Assembly (NCBI RefSeq): GCF_002250565.1
Contig: NZ_NMVJ01000006.1
Coordinates: 620,001 to 684,000, forward strand
Direction of reading: 5' to 3'
From: Parenemella sanctibonifatiensis
GTDB lineage: Bacteria > Actinomycetota > Actinomycetes > Propionibacteriales > Propionibacteriaceae
DNA: 64,000 nucleotides
Notes under the pieces: generated by a model
Seen by the model: only the letters and a program-made list of their open reading frames with translations
Told to the model about the DNA's origin: nothing
The model's database searches: none
Translations under genes and position numbers: made by a program
Part shown: in pieces, positions 38,186 to 48,945 of the stretch
Numbering within the stretch: the stretch's first letter is position 1
Layout: the number at the start of each line of letters is the position of its first letter

Positions 38186-39109
38186 CTAGTACGCCCGCGG
38201 GTGCGCCGAAAGGTACACCTCACGCAGGTGGTCAATTCCGACATAGGTGTAGATCTGGGTCGTGGTCACCGACGCATGCCCGAGCAACTCCTGCACCACG
38301 CGTACGTCAGCGCCACCTTCGAGCAGGTGGGTCGCATAGGAATGCCGCAGCGTGTGCGGTGAAATTTCCACCTCCAGGTCGGCACGTTGGGCCTGCCGGG
38401 TCACCGCCTGCCAGGCTGATTGGCGCGACAGCCGCTGCCCGCGGGCATTCAGCAACAGGGCTGGCGTCGCGGTACGCGCCCGAGCAGCCAGCTCAGGTCG
38501 GCCCCGGACCAACCATGCCTCGACCGCTGATCGGGCAAAGCTGCCCAGCGGCACGATGCGTTCCTTGTCCCCTTTGCCGATCAGCCGCAGCCCGGCATCC
38601 TCACCAGCGGCGAGCAGGTCGGTCAGGTCATCGACGTCGAGGGCCAGCACCTCGCTGATGCGGGCGCCGGTGCCGTACAGGAGTTCCAGCAGACAGCGGT
38701 CCCGCAGCCCGGCCGGGGTGGCCGGGTCGGGTGCTTCGAGCAGGTGCTGCACCTGCCCGATCGTCAACGCCTTGGGCAGGTGCTGAGTCTGGCTCGGTGG
38801 CCGAACTCGGGCCGCCGGGTCGGAAGTGGTGATGCCCTCCACCAGTGCGAACTTGTGCAGGCCACGGACCGCAACCACGGCTCGGGCGGCGCTGGCGGGG
38901 GCGAGCCGGTGCTGTTCGCGCAATGCCACGACGAAATCTGCGACGTGCTCGGGAGTCACCACGCCTGGGTCGGACACGCCCTGGTTGATCAGGTGGTCGC
39001 GGTACCGGGTCAGGTCGCGACGGTAGCCAGCGATGGTGTGGGGCGACATGCCGCGCTCCACCCGCAGGTGGTCCAGATAGCCGGTGACGAGAGCGTCCAC
39101 GGCCCCCAT
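38186..39109 (-). CDS. xerD: Tyrosine recombinase XerD
   Basis: The 307-residue integrase-family enzyme resolves chromosome dimers at dif with XerC. The catalytic residues are visible: the first Arg in LLYGTGARISEVLALDVDDL, then HTLRHSYATHLLEGGADVR with the HxxR, the GHASVTTTQIYTY segment carrying the His and the nucleophilic Tyr. The N-terminal core-binding domain ends near residue 90. The start at 39109 follows the Nudix gene closely. XerD rather than XerC is inferred from position beside parA-scpAB. Confidence 0.93.
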   Translation of the reverse strand: MGAVDALVTGYLDHLRVERGMSPHTIAGYRRDLTRYRDHLINQGVSDPGVVTPEHVADFVVALREQHRLAPASAARAVVAVRGLHKFALVEGITTSDPAARVRPPSQTQHLPKALTIGQVQHLLEAPDPATPAGLRDRCLLELLYGTGARISEVLALDVDDLTDLLAAGEDAGLRLIGKGDKERIVPLGSFARSAVEAWLVRGRPELAARARTATPALLLNARGQRLSRQSAWQAVTRQAQRADLEVEISPHTLRHSYATHLLEGGADVRVVQELLGHASVTTTQIYTYVGIDHLREVYLSAHPRAY

Positions 39110-39116
39110 CCCGGCT

Positions 39117-39782
39117 TCACTGGTCGCGATTGCGATGCCTTTCCCGCGCCGGCCATGGGGTCTGCGGGGAGCGCAGCGAGGCGTACCCGTCGCGTTGCGC
39201 CACCGCGGTGGCAAGGACGCCGATGCACAGCGCCGGATTCTGCAACCGGCCCTGCAGGACGGCGGTGACCAACTCGTCGAGCGGCATCACGCCGACCGGC
39301 ATGCCAACCTCTTCCCCCTCGGCTTCGAAGCCGTCGGGAGGCGCGGCGGCGCTCAGGCCGCGGGCCAGGAAGATCCGCTGGTGCTCCTGCATGCCTCCAG
39401 GCGACAGGAAGGCATCCACCAGCAGGTGCCACTGCGCGGCCTGGATCTGCGCCTCCTCGGCCAGTTCCCGCTGCGCCGCGACCAGGGTGTCCTCACCGAC
39501 CACGTCGAGCAGTCCGGCGGGCGGCTCGACCAGCCGCCAACCGACCGGATGCCGGTACTGGTGCACCACCACGACCCGGTCCTGGTCATCCACCGCAATC
39601 ACGGCCACCGAACCGGGGTGGGTGGTGTAATCGCGCACCACCGGCCCCGACTCCAACTCGACCGTGTCGCGCACCATGTCCATCAGGTAGCCGTGAGCCA
39701 GCAGTTCGTGCTGACTGACCGGCTGGGGATCGGCAACGTCGTGGTGGTCCGCCAGCGACCACTGCGGCAGGTCGAGACTCAT
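39117..39782 (-). CDS. Nudix hydrolase (ADP-ribose pyrophosphatase type)
   Basis: The 221-residue protein has a Nudix box GLLDVVGEDTLVAAQRELAEEAQ, with the catalytic E residues of RELAEE intact. The Pro-Ala before the box and the preceding VHQYRHPVGWRLVEPPA are typical of ADP-ribose or related sugar-nucleotide pyrophosphatases. It lies between pyrG and xerD as in other actinobacteria. The true substrate is not known. Confidence 0.9.
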   Translation of the reverse strand: MSLDLPQWSLADHHDVADPQPVSQHELLAHGYLMDMVRDTVELESGPVVRDYTTHPGSVAVIAVDDQDRVVVVHQYRHPVGWRLVEPPAGLLDVVGEDTLVAAQRELAEEAQIQAAQWHLLVDAFLSPGGMQEHQRIFLARGLSAAAPPDGFEAEGEEVGMPVGVMPLDELVTAVLQGRLQNPALCIGVLATAVAQRDGYASLRSPQTPWPARERHRNRDQ

Positions 39783-39821
39783 CTGGTCGTCCTCACGCTG
39801 GTTGTCACTGGAGGTTGCCCG

Positions 39822-41522
<1,701 letters not shown>

Positions 41523-41650
41523 TCAGCCTAGCTGGTGAAACCCGGTCCGGGCCAGCACAGCGGTGGGGCGAGCCTACGCTGTCGGCTGATTCGGTCGGGT
41601 TGAGACCGAGGGGTTGCGGTTTCCCCGGTTTCTGGGATTCACTTCCAACT

Positions 41651-42673
41651 GTGAACCCCGCCGCTGACCAGCCAACCACCGGTGCCGGAGCGAGCCCGAC
41701 GTCGAGCCCGCCCGGGGCCCGCCGAACCCGAGCGACCATCCACGCCGACGAGCTGAGCATCACCCCTGAGCTGGTACGCCAGCTGGTCACCCGCGACCTG
41801 CCGGCCCGGTGGGCCGAGTTGCCGCTGTCGGAGCTGCCGCTGACCGGCTCCACGAACCGTCTCTTCCGGCTCGGCGACGAGCTGCTGGTCCGGCTGCCGC
41901 GCCAGTCCGGCAGCGGCAAGCATCTCGAGACCGAGACCAAGTGGAGCGCAGTCCTGGACGAGGCACTGCCGATCGCGGTGCCCCAGGTGGTGGCCACGGG
42001 CCAGCCCGGTTTCGGCTACGGCGAGAACTGGACCGTGGTGCGCTGGGTCGACGGTGTGCACCCGCCGACAGCGAAGCCCGGCGACGCCGTTGACCAGAAC
42101 GCCGACCATCTCGCCAAGGAACTGGCGGGCGTCGTGCGTACCCTGCGCGAGTTGCCCGTCGAGGACGACGCCCGTTATGACCCGGCGCTGCGCTGGTATC
42201 GCGGCGGCGCGTTGGCGCCGATCGATGTGGACGTGCGCAAGAACATCGAGGCGTGCCGGGACCTGCAGCTGGATCTGGATCTGGACGGGCTGCTGAAACT
42301 GTGGGAGGGCTCGCTGACGCTGCCCGGGGCTGCGGCTGATGCTCGCAGCACTGGCGACCTGCACTGGTTCCACGGCGACATCGTCGCGGAAAACCTGCTC
42401 GTCAAGGACGGCCGACTGGTGTCGCTGCTGGACCTGGGTGGGATCGGAGTCGGCGACCCGACCGTGGACCTGCACGGCGCCTGGGAGTTGTTCGACGCCG
42501 ATGCTCGCGAAACCTTCCGCGAGGGCATCGGCGTCGACGAGCCGACCTGGCTTCGGGGCCGGGCCTGGGCGATTGCGATCTCAGTGGGCGTGCTGTCCTA
42601 CTACTGGCATTCGATGCCGGACCGCTGTGTGGACCGGTTGGCGATGGCGCAGAACGTGCTGGCCGACCGCTGA
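41651..42673 (+). CDS. Aminoglycoside phosphotransferase-fold kinase
   Basis: The protein of about 340 residues has the APH/choline kinase fold. SGKHLETETKW is an N-lobe segment, HWFHGDIVAENLLV carries the catalytic Asp of the Brenner motif, and LLDLGGIGVGDPTVDL contains the metal-binding Asp. The acceptor is not predictable and resistance should not be assumed. The GTG at 41651 is the chosen start; the frame is open to 41498. It ends 2 bp from the convergent AAA ATPase. It occupies a place where many actinobacteria have steA-steB. Confidence 0.83.
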   Translation: MNPAADQPTTGAGASPTSSPPGARRTRATIHADELSITPELVRQLVTRDLPARWAELPLSELPLTGSTNRLFRLGDELLVRLPRQSGSGKHLETETKWSAVLDEALPIAVPQVVATGQPGFGYGENWTVVRWVDGVHPPTAKPGDAVDQNADHLAKELAGVVRTLRELPVEDDARYDPALRWYRGGALAPIDVDVRKNIEACRDLQLDLDLDGLLKLWEGSLTLPGAAADARSTGDLHWFHGDIVAENLLVKDGRLVSLLDLGGIGVGDPTVDLHGAWELFDADARETFREGIGVDEPTWLRGRAWAIAISVGVLSYYWHSMPDRCVDRLAMAQNVLADR

Positions 42674-42675
42674 GG

Positions 42676-43869
42676 TCAGCGGCTGCCCCAGTCCCACCGC
42701 GGCGTGCTGAGCAGGCCTTGGTCGGTCACGACCGTCTCACCGAGCTCGCGCTCAAGGTGGTGGTGACGTGTCCGGTCGTCATCCGACTCATCCGACAGCG
42801 CCTCCACCAAGGCCTCGGCGTGGGAAATCACCATCACCTGGCTCCGGCTGGCAGCACTGCTCACCATCGCCGCCACCGCCGGCACCACGCTGGGGTGCAG
42901 GCTCGCCTCGGGTTCGTTGAGGACCAGCAGACCCGGCGGTCGTGGGCTGTGCAGGGCTGCGGCGAGGCAGATCAGCCGCAGCGTGCCGTCGGAGAGCTCG
43001 GCTGCCGCCATCGGCCGCAACAGGCCTCGTTGTTCCACCTCGATGCTGACTTGGGAGTCCACCTCCCGCACCCGCACCGTGCTGCCGGGCAGGGCCCGGT
43101 CGATCACCTCGGCGAAGGAGCCGGCCATGTCGGACTCGTCGATGGTCGCCACCGCCGACCCCAGGTCAGCACCGTCGGCGGACAGCACCGGAGTCTGGGT
43201 CAACATGCCGGGCTGCCGGGCCGGGGCTGCGGCGTCGGTGCGCCAGCCGTCATAGAACCGCCAGCCGCGCACCCGACGGCGTACGCCGATCACTTCGGGG
43301 GTGGTACCGGGATCTCCGAGCTCATCGATGATGCTGCCGCGGTCCTCGATGGATCCGACCTCGACCCAGTCGTCCTCGCGCCGCTCGACCCGGGCGTTGT
43401 GCCGCCGCACCAGTAAAGAGGCCGGCCGGCGATGCGGTCCGGCGAAGATCTCCTCACGTTTGATGATCGGGTCGTGGCTGAATCGGGTGGTGCTGTCGGG
43501 ACGGGGCAACCCGAGATCGATCAGATAGCCCAGGTCGCCACTGGCGTAGCCCAGCTGGAGCGCGACCGGCGCCAGCCGTGCACCACTCCCCTGCACCGGC
43601 ACTTCACCGCGTCGCATCCGACCGCTGACGTGCTCGGGGCCGGCCCACAGCACCGCCGACAGTCCACCGACCGCCGCCAGCTCCGGCAGCAATCGACCGT
43701 CGGCAATCTCGGCCAACAACCGCAACGCCCGATACAGGCTGGTCTTGCCCGTGCCGTTCGCACCCGTGACCACCGTGAGGCGCTCTCCCAGGTCCAACAC
43801 CACCTCACGCAGGCTGCGGTAGCCATGCACGGCGACCGTCGTCAGCGGGGTGGGCGGTGGCAACGTCAC
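42676..43869 (-). CDS. AAA family ATPase (SMC/ABC-like head, DUF-type)
   Basis: This 397-residue protein has Walker A GANGTGKTS near residue 37, an ABC-like signature AAELSDGTLRLICL, Walker B LLVLNEPEASLHP, and a following MVISHAEALVEAL switch region. The middle part has no long coiled coil. It is like the RecF/OLD-type AAA proteins, often of unknown role. Its GTG start overlaps the recN stop (GTGA), so it is translationally coupled with recN, which hints at a DNA repair role but does not show it. Confidence 0.83.
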   Translation of the reverse strand: MTLPPPTPLTTVAVHGYRSLREVVLDLGERLTVVTGANGTGKTSLYRALRLLAEIADGRLLPELAAVGGLSAVLWAGPEHVSGRMRRGEVPVQGSGARLAPVALQLGYASGDLGYLIDLGLPRPDSTTRFSHDPIIKREEIFAGPHRRPASLLVRRHNARVERREDDWVEVGSIEDRGSIIDELGDPGTTPEVIGVRRRVRGWRFYDGWRTDAAAPARQPGMLTQTPVLSADGADLGSAVATIDESDMAGSFAEVIDRALPGSTVRVREVDSQVSIEVEQRGLLRPMAAAELSDGTLRLICLAAALHSPRPPGLLVLNEPEASLHPSVVPAVAAMVSSAASRSQVMVISHAEALVEALSDESDDDRTRHHHLERELGETVVTDQGLLSTPRWDWGSR

Positions 43870-45572
43870 GAGTCAGCACCGTGCCGATCGCGGCTCGCCT
43901 GCGCTGCGGCCAGCAACTCCTCGGCATGAGCCAGCGCCACCTCGGCTTGGGTGCCACCCATCATCCGGGCCAGTTCAGCACTACGGTCCCGGTCCGCGAC
44001 CCGGCGCACCTGGGAGCTGGTGACCTGGCCATCACTGGCCTTGGCCACCACCAGGTGCAGATCAGCGAAGGCGGCGACCTGGGCCAGGTGGGTGACGACG
44101 ATCACCTGCGCTGTCCGGGCCAGCCGGGACAGCCGGCGGCCGATCTCGGTGGCAACGGCACCGCCGACACCAGCATCGACCTCGTCGAAGACGAAGGTGT
44201 GATGGGCGCTGCCGGAGCGTTCGGCCAACACCACTTCCAGAGCCAGGCGTACCCGGGACAGCTCACCGCCGGAGGCGACCTTGCCGAGCGGTCCTGGCGT
44301 GGATCCAGGGTTGGCCGTGAACATCAGCTGCACCCGGTCCTGCCCGGAGGGGCCCGGTTCAATCCGCTCGATCTCGAAACTGATCCGGGCGTGGGGCATC
44401 GCCAACGCTGCCAGCTCCGAAGTGGCTGCCTCCGCCAGGTCGGTAGCAGCCTCCTGGCGGGCAACGGTCACCTCATCGGCCAGCTGCTGGAGTTGCTGCT
44501 GCAACGCCTCGGCGCGAGCGTCGAGTTCGTCGATCCGAGTGTCGTCACCATCCAGTTCAGCAACCCGTTGTGCCGAGGTCGCCGCCCACGCAAGGACCGC
44601 GTCGACGTCCTCGCCGTACTTGCGGGTGAGTTTGGCCAGGTCCGCCTGCCGGGCGGCGATCCACTCCAGTCGTTGCGGGTCGGCTTCCAGGCCCGCCAGG
44701 TAGCTGGCGACCTCCGAAGCCAGATCGTTGGCGAGGTGGCTCAACTCCCCCGCCCGGCTGGCCAGGTCGGCCAGCGTCGCATCGTCACGGGCGGCGCGGC
44801 CGAGCACCTCGCGGGCCCGACCGAGCCGGCCCATCGCGCCGGGGTCCTCGCCGGTGTCGTCGCCTGCCAGCGCCATGCTCGCCTCGGCTGCTGCTTGCCG
44901 CAGGTCGTCGGTGGCCTGCAGGCGTACGGTCTCGGCGTGCAGGTCGGCGTCCTCACCCGGCTGCGGTTCGACGGCGGCGATCTCATCGAGGGAGAACCGC
45001 AGCATGTCGAGCTCCCGGGCGCGTTCCTGAGCGTGCTGTCGCAGTCGGTCGCGTTCTGCCTGAACCGTCCGGCATTCCTGGTGGACCGCCCGGTAACGCT
45101 CCAGCAGGGTGGCCATCTGCGGACCGGCACAGGCATCGAGGACCTCGCGCTGCCGCTCCGAACTGGCCAACCTGACTTGCTCGGACTGGCCATGGATCGT
45201 CAGGCCGGCCGAGGCAACCTCGGCCAGCTTCCCGTTCGGCACACGTGCTCCGCCCACATAGGCCCGCGACCCGTTGCTGGCCACCTCCCGGACCGTGACC
45301 AAGCCGTCGTCATCCCATTCAGCGCCGAGTTCCTCGGCGACGGCCGCGACCGAGTCGACCACCGGCAGCCACGTGCCCTCGACACGAGCACTGCGGGAAC
45401 CGGACCGGATCAGCCCGGTGTCGGCACGTTGTCCGAGCAGCAGTCCCAAGCCGGTGACCACCATGGTCTTGCCGGCGCCGGTCTCACCTGTCACCACCGT
45501 CAGCCCGGACGCGAGGTCGACGTTGGCCTCGTCGATGACACCGAGTCGTCGGATCCGTAGGTCAGTGAGCAT
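43866..45572 (-). CDS. recN: DNA repair protein RecN
   Basis: The 568-residue SMC-like protein takes part in double-strand break repair. LTDLRIRRLGVIDEANVDL is the standard RecN N-terminus, GETGAGKTM is Walker A, long coiled coils fill the middle, VASGGELSRVRLALEVVLAE is the signature region, and FDEVDAGVGG the Walker B. The start at 45572 is inside the end of nadK (11-bp overlap). nadK-recN order is conserved in actinobacteria. Confidence 0.96.
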   Translation of the reverse strand: MLTDLRIRRLGVIDEANVDLASGLTVVTGETGAGKTMVVTGLGLLLGQRADTGLIRSGSRSARVEGTWLPVVDSVAAVAEELGAEWDDDGLVTVREVASNGSRAYVGGARVPNGKLAEVASAGLTIHGQSEQVRLASSERQREVLDACAGPQMATLLERYRAVHQECRTVQAERDRLRQHAQERARELDMLRFSLDEIAAVEPQPGEDADLHAETVRLQATDDLRQAAAEASMALAGDDTGEDPGAMGRLGRAREVLGRAARDDATLADLASRAGELSHLANDLASEVASYLAGLEADPQRLEWIAARQADLAKLTRKYGEDVDAVLAWAATSAQRVAELDGDDTRIDELDARAEALQQQLQQLADEVTVARQEAATDLAEAATSELAALAMPHARISFEIERIEPGPSGQDRVQLMFTANPGSTPGPLGKVASGGELSRVRLALEVVLAERSGSAHHTFVFDEVDAGVGGAVATEIGRRLSRLARTAQVIVVTHLAQVAAFADLHLVVAKASDGQVTSSQVRRVADRDRSAELARMMGGTQAEVALAHAEELLAAAQASRDRHGADS

Positions 45573-46581
45573 GCCGCCCCTCGTGGCCATCCGCTTGCTG
45601 GTCCGTGTCGTCGTGATGTGAGGTCTCCAGACCGACGCTACGGCCTCGCCAGCCCTCCACCCGCAGCCCGAACTTGTTCACCAGCCGGTCGGTGAAGGCC
45701 TGCTGGGTGATCCGGGCCAGCCGCATCCGGTGCTGGCCGGTCACCACCCGGATGTTGCTGCCGGGCGGCAGGTCCAACGACCGACGGCCGTCGCACCACA
45801 CCACCCCGGACGCCGTCGATTCCGGTGCCAGGGTGATGTCGACCACCGTGCGGGGCCCGACCACCATGGGCCGAGCGAAGAGCGCGTGGGCACTGACCGG
45901 CACCACCAGCAGCGCCTCGATGTCGGGCCACATCACCGGACCTCCGGCAGAGAAGGCGTACGCCGTGGAGCCGGTCGGGGTGGCGACCAGCGTGCCGTCG
46001 CAGCCCCACCGCGCGAGTGGCCGATCGTCGATCTTGACGATGACTTCCAGCATCCGTTCGCGGGCCAGCTTCTCGATCGAGGCCTCGTTGATGGCGTACG
46101 ACTCCCACAGCAGGTCTCCACTGTGGTCGGTCACCGACACCGACAACGTGACGCGTTCCTCGACGGTGTACGCCCCCGAAGCCACCGCCTCTACCAGGGC
46201 CGGGATCTCGGAGGACTCCGCCTCGGCGAGGAAGCCGACGTGACCCAGGTTGACCCCGACCACCGGCACTTCGCGCGACAGCGCCCATTCAGCGCCGCGC
46301 AGGATCGAGCCGTCGCCACCGAGCACTACCGCAAGGTCGCAGTCCTGGCCCGGTTCAAGCTCCTCAAGGATGGCGGCATCGGCGGTGAACCGGTCCCCCA
46401 TCTCGGCGACGTCGGCGCTGGGCAGCGCTGCATCGATGCCGCGGTTGGTCAGCTCGGTGACGAAGGAGGAGGCTGCAGCGATCGCGGCCGAGCGACGGGC
46501 ATGGGTGAAGATGGCAATCCGGCGCGGCACCGCAGTGGTCTGCGGCTGTGCGGCAGGCTGGGCAGGGGTTGGCTTCTCCAC
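45562..46581 (-). CDS. nadK: NAD kinase
   Basis: The 339-residue enzyme makes NADP from NAD with ATP or polyphosphate. VLGGDGSILRGA is the conserved GGDG loop, and NLGHVGFLAEAE and TPTGSTAYAFSAGGP are also present. The C-terminal tail of about 20 residues is rich in His and Asp and not part of the usual fold. The start is a GTG with TAGGGT 6 bp before it, so the transcript may be leaderless. It lies between tlyA and recN. Confidence 0.96.
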   Translation of the reverse strand: MEKPTPAQPAAQPQTTAVPRRIAIFTHARRSAAIAAASSFVTELTNRGIDAALPSADVAEMGDRFTADAAILEELEPGQDCDLAVVLGGDGSILRGAEWALSREVPVVGVNLGHVGFLAEAESSEIPALVEAVASGAYTVEERVTLSVSVTDHSGDLLWESYAINEASIEKLARERMLEVIVKIDDRPLARWGCDGTLVATPTGSTAYAFSAGGPVMWPDIEALLVVPVSAHALFARPMVVGPRTVVDITLAPESTASGVVWCDGRRSLDLPPGSNIRVVTGQHRMRLARITQQAFTDRLVNKFGLRVEGWRGRSVGLETSHHDDTDQQADGHEGRHAH

Positions 46582-46616
46582 GGCACCACCCTAGGGGGTG
46601 TGACCGGACGCCCTCA

Positions 46617-47390
46617 TCACCAAGGGCACCCCGATTTCGGAGGTGCGGTCGGATCGGCCAGCAGATGCACGAAGAACTCGACATTTCCGGTGGGCCCGGG
46701 GACGCGGCTGGGGCCCTGCCAGCGCGCCTGCCAGCCCAGTTCGGCGGCGCAGGCCACCACGGCTGCCACCGCCTCAGCGCGCAGCCCCGGGTCGGTGACG
46801 ACACCGTTCTTGCCGAGGCGCGCTCGGCCCACCTCGAACTGGGGTTTCACCATCACCATGGCCTCACCTGCCGGCCTCACCAACGGCAGCAGGGTCGGCA
46901 GCACCTGGGTCAGGGAGATGAAGGACAGGTCCGCCACCAACCAGTCGACCGGTTCGTGGTCCAGATCACTCAGCGTGAGCTCGCCGACGTGGCAGCCTTC
47001 CCGATTCAGCACTCGCGGGTCGCTGCGCACCGGTTCGGCGAGTTGGCCGTGGCCGACATCGACGGCGTACACCCGGCTGCAGCCACGTTCCACGAGTACC
47101 TGGCTGAAGCCCCCGGTGGAGGCACCGGCGTCAAGCGCGCGGCCCCGGTCGAAGTGTCCCGCCAGTTCGGCATCATCGAAGGCACCGAGGAGTTTGCGTG
47201 CGGCCCGGGACACCCATGGGTCATCGTCGACCTCGAGCTGTACGTCGTGGACAACCGGCGCGGCCGGTTTGGTTGCGACCCGGCCGGCGACCCGGACCCG
47301 GCCGCGTGCGATGAGTTCCTGGGCGCGGCTGCGGCTGGCCACCAGGCCACGGTTGACCAGCAGCCGGTCCAATCGCTCAGCCACGCTCAC
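46617..47390 (-). CDS. tlyA: rRNA (cytidine-2'-O)-methyltransferase TlyA family
   Basis: The protein of about 257 residues has an N-terminal S4 RNA-binding domain (RLDRLLVNRGLVASRSRAQELI) and a Rossmann methyltransferase domain (ALDAGASTGGFSQVL). The methyltransferase acts on 16S and 23S rRNA and affects capreomycin susceptibility in mycobacteria. A GTG at 47390 is taken as the start; it lies inside the end of the upstream 67-residue gene. The open frame further upstream is unlike TlyA. Confidence 0.94.
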   Translation of the reverse strand: MSVAERLDRLLVNRGLVASRSRAQELIARGRVRVAGRVATKPAAPVVHDVQLEVDDDPWVSRAARKLLGAFDDAELAGHFDRGRALDAGASTGGFSQVLVERGCSRVYAVDVGHGQLAEPVRSDPRVLNREGCHVGELTLSDLDHEPVDWLVADLSFISLTQVLPTLLPLVRPAGEAMVMVKPQFEVGRARLGKNGVVTDPGLRAEAVAAVVACAAELGWQARWQGPSRVPGPTGNVEFFVHLLADPTAPPKSGCPW

Positions 47391-47580
47391 CCAGCGGCAG
47401 CTGGTCGCCGTCGTCGAGGACTGATTGGAGCTGTGCCAGTGCCGCGCTGATGTGTTCCGGGTGCTCGTCGACCGGACGGTTGTCGAGGTCGGCCAGCTCG
47501 CCCAGGGCAGCATCGACGGTGGCGTGGCCGGTCGGCTCGAACCGCTGTTGCTGTTCTTGCTCCTCGGTCGGGTCAGTCAT
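47377..47580 (-). CDS. Small conserved hypothetical protein upstream of tlyA
   Basis: The product is 67 residues, acidic and Gln-rich at the N-terminus, with helical segments (VDAALGELADLDNRPVDEH). TACCAT lies 6 bp before its ATG, and it overlaps tlyA by 14 bp. A small acidic gene in this position is common in actinobacteria, but no function is known. It is shorter than the reading frame upstream might suggest, since its natural start lies inside that frame. Confidence 0.75.
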   Translation of the reverse strand: MTDPTEEQEQQQRFEPTGHATVDAALGELADLDNRPVDEHPEHISAALAQLQSVLDDGDQLPLGERG

Positions 47581-48253
47581 GGTGGGATGGTATCCGCTCG
47601 GACTGTCTGCGCTCGTCGACCAGCAGGCCGCGCGCCACCAATGCCTCACCGGAGCGATGGGCCAACGCAACGGCGTCGATGACGACCGGGGTGACCAGCC
47701 GCACCGGTCCCATGCGTACGCCGCGCGCCCGCCCGGCGTCGCGAACCCGCTGCACCGAACCGATCAGTTCGGGGATGCTGCGCAGCATCAGTGCCACTGC
47801 CATCGCGACCTGGCGGGGATTCAGCACTCGGCCCAGCAGCGGCAGTCGAGCCAGCACGCCAACCGCGCTCTCGATCTGATCCACCATCACCGGCACCGGG
47901 ATCGTGGTCAGGACGATCCGGCTGGCGTACAAGCAGCACAGCAGGTTGACCGCCAGCACCACGCCAGTGAGCCAGCCCTGACCGAGCCAGGCGTGGTAGC
48001 ACACCAGTGCCGCGGACAGAATCACCAGGCCGGTGGGCATCCGCAGCAGCGGCCAGGCGCGGCCCGGCAACGAGGCGACGGCGGTCAGCATCAGCAGCGC
48101 CACCAGCGCGCTCAGCCACCACCGCTGTACCAACACCGCCAGCAGCGGCACCAGGATCGCCAGCGCCATCGTCACCCCGGCGGGGATTCGGTGCCACACC
48201 GTGTTCCCGGGTCGGTACTGCCCGAAGATGTGCTGGCCCGAGCTGGTTGTCAC
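47573..48253 (-). CDS. bioN: Biotin ECF transporter transmembrane protein BioN
   Basis: This 226-residue T component has about five membrane segments and two Ala-Arg-Gly motifs in the cytoplasmic coupling helices: DAGRARGVR and ALVARGLL. It couples the ATPase to the substrate-binding BioY. Its GTG overlaps the bioM stop as GTGA. The order bioY-bioM-bioN with tight overlaps makes one dedicated transporter. Confidence 0.88.
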   Translation of the reverse strand: MTTSSGQHIFGQYRPGNTVWHRIPAGVTMALAILVPLLAVLVQRWWLSALVALLMLTAVASLPGRAWPLLRMPTGLVILSAALVCYHAWLGQGWLTGVVLAVNLLCCLYASRIVLTTIPVPVMVDQIESAVGVLARLPLLGRVLNPRQVAMAVALMLRSIPELIGSVQRVRDAGRARGVRMGPVRLVTPVVIDAVALAHRSGEALVARGLLVDERRQSERIPSHHD

Positions 48254-48945
48254 GGTTGGCCTGCGCTGTAGTCGCGGTAGGTCGCGATCGCCGGCTCCGG
48301 CGGCCCATCGACGATCACGGTGCCCTGGTCGAGCACGATGACCCGGTCGGACTGGGCAGCGAGGTCCAGGTCATGGGTGGCGATGATGAGTTGTTGGGGC
48401 AAGTCAGCAAGACGCTGCAGCAGTGCGGTGCGGTTGCGCAGATCCAGCAGCGTGGTCGGTTCGTCGCAGAGCAGGATCTCGGGTTCGCTGGCCAGCACTG
48501 CGGTCAGGGCGACGAGTTGGCGTTCGCCGCCGGAGAGGTCGTGGACGGACTGGTCGGCCAGCCGGAGCAGGCCGAGCCGATCAAGCCAGTCCTCGGCCGC
48601 GGCTCGGCGCTGCTCGGCTGAGCGGATGCGGCGTCGCAGTGACAGCTCGATGTCCTGGCGAGCCGTCGGCATGATCAGTTGCGCCAGTGGGTCGGCGAAC
48701 AGGAAGCCAACCCGGTCCCGCTGTCGGTACGCCGGACGTCCGGCCACCGTGACGGTGCCGGTGTCGGGCCGGACCAGCCCGTTGCCCAGTCGGAGCAGGG
48801 TTGACTTGCCGGAACCGTTGGCGCCGACGAGACATATCCGGTGCTCGGTGAGCTGCAGACTGAGGGGGCCCAGGATGGTTCGCCGCGCCTCGCCCACCTG
48901 GGCGAATACTTGGACGTCGGCGAATTCGAGACCGTGCTCAGGCAC
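48250..48945 (-). CDS. bioM: Biotin ECF transporter ATPase BioM
   Basis: The ATPase component has about 231 residues: Walker A GANGSGKSTLLR, the Q-loop region, signature LSGGERQLVALTAVLA, Walker B ILLCDEPTTLLD and the H-loop IIATHDLDLA. The GTG at 48945 gives an 8-bp overlap with bioY; an ATG at 48969 is also possible. The open frame continues upstream in bioY but that part has no ABC character. Confidence 0.9.
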   Translation of the reverse strand: MPEHGLEFADVQVFAQVGEARRTILGPLSLQLTEHRICLVGANGSGKSTLLRLGNGLVRPDTGTVTVAGRPAYRQRDRVGFLFADPLAQLIMPTARQDIELSLRRRIRSAEQRRAAAEDWLDRLGLLRLADQSVHDLSGGERQLVALTAVLASEPEILLCDEPTTLLDLRNRTALLQRLADLPQQLIIATHDLDLAAQSDRVIVLDQGTVIVDGPPEPAIATYRDYSAGQP

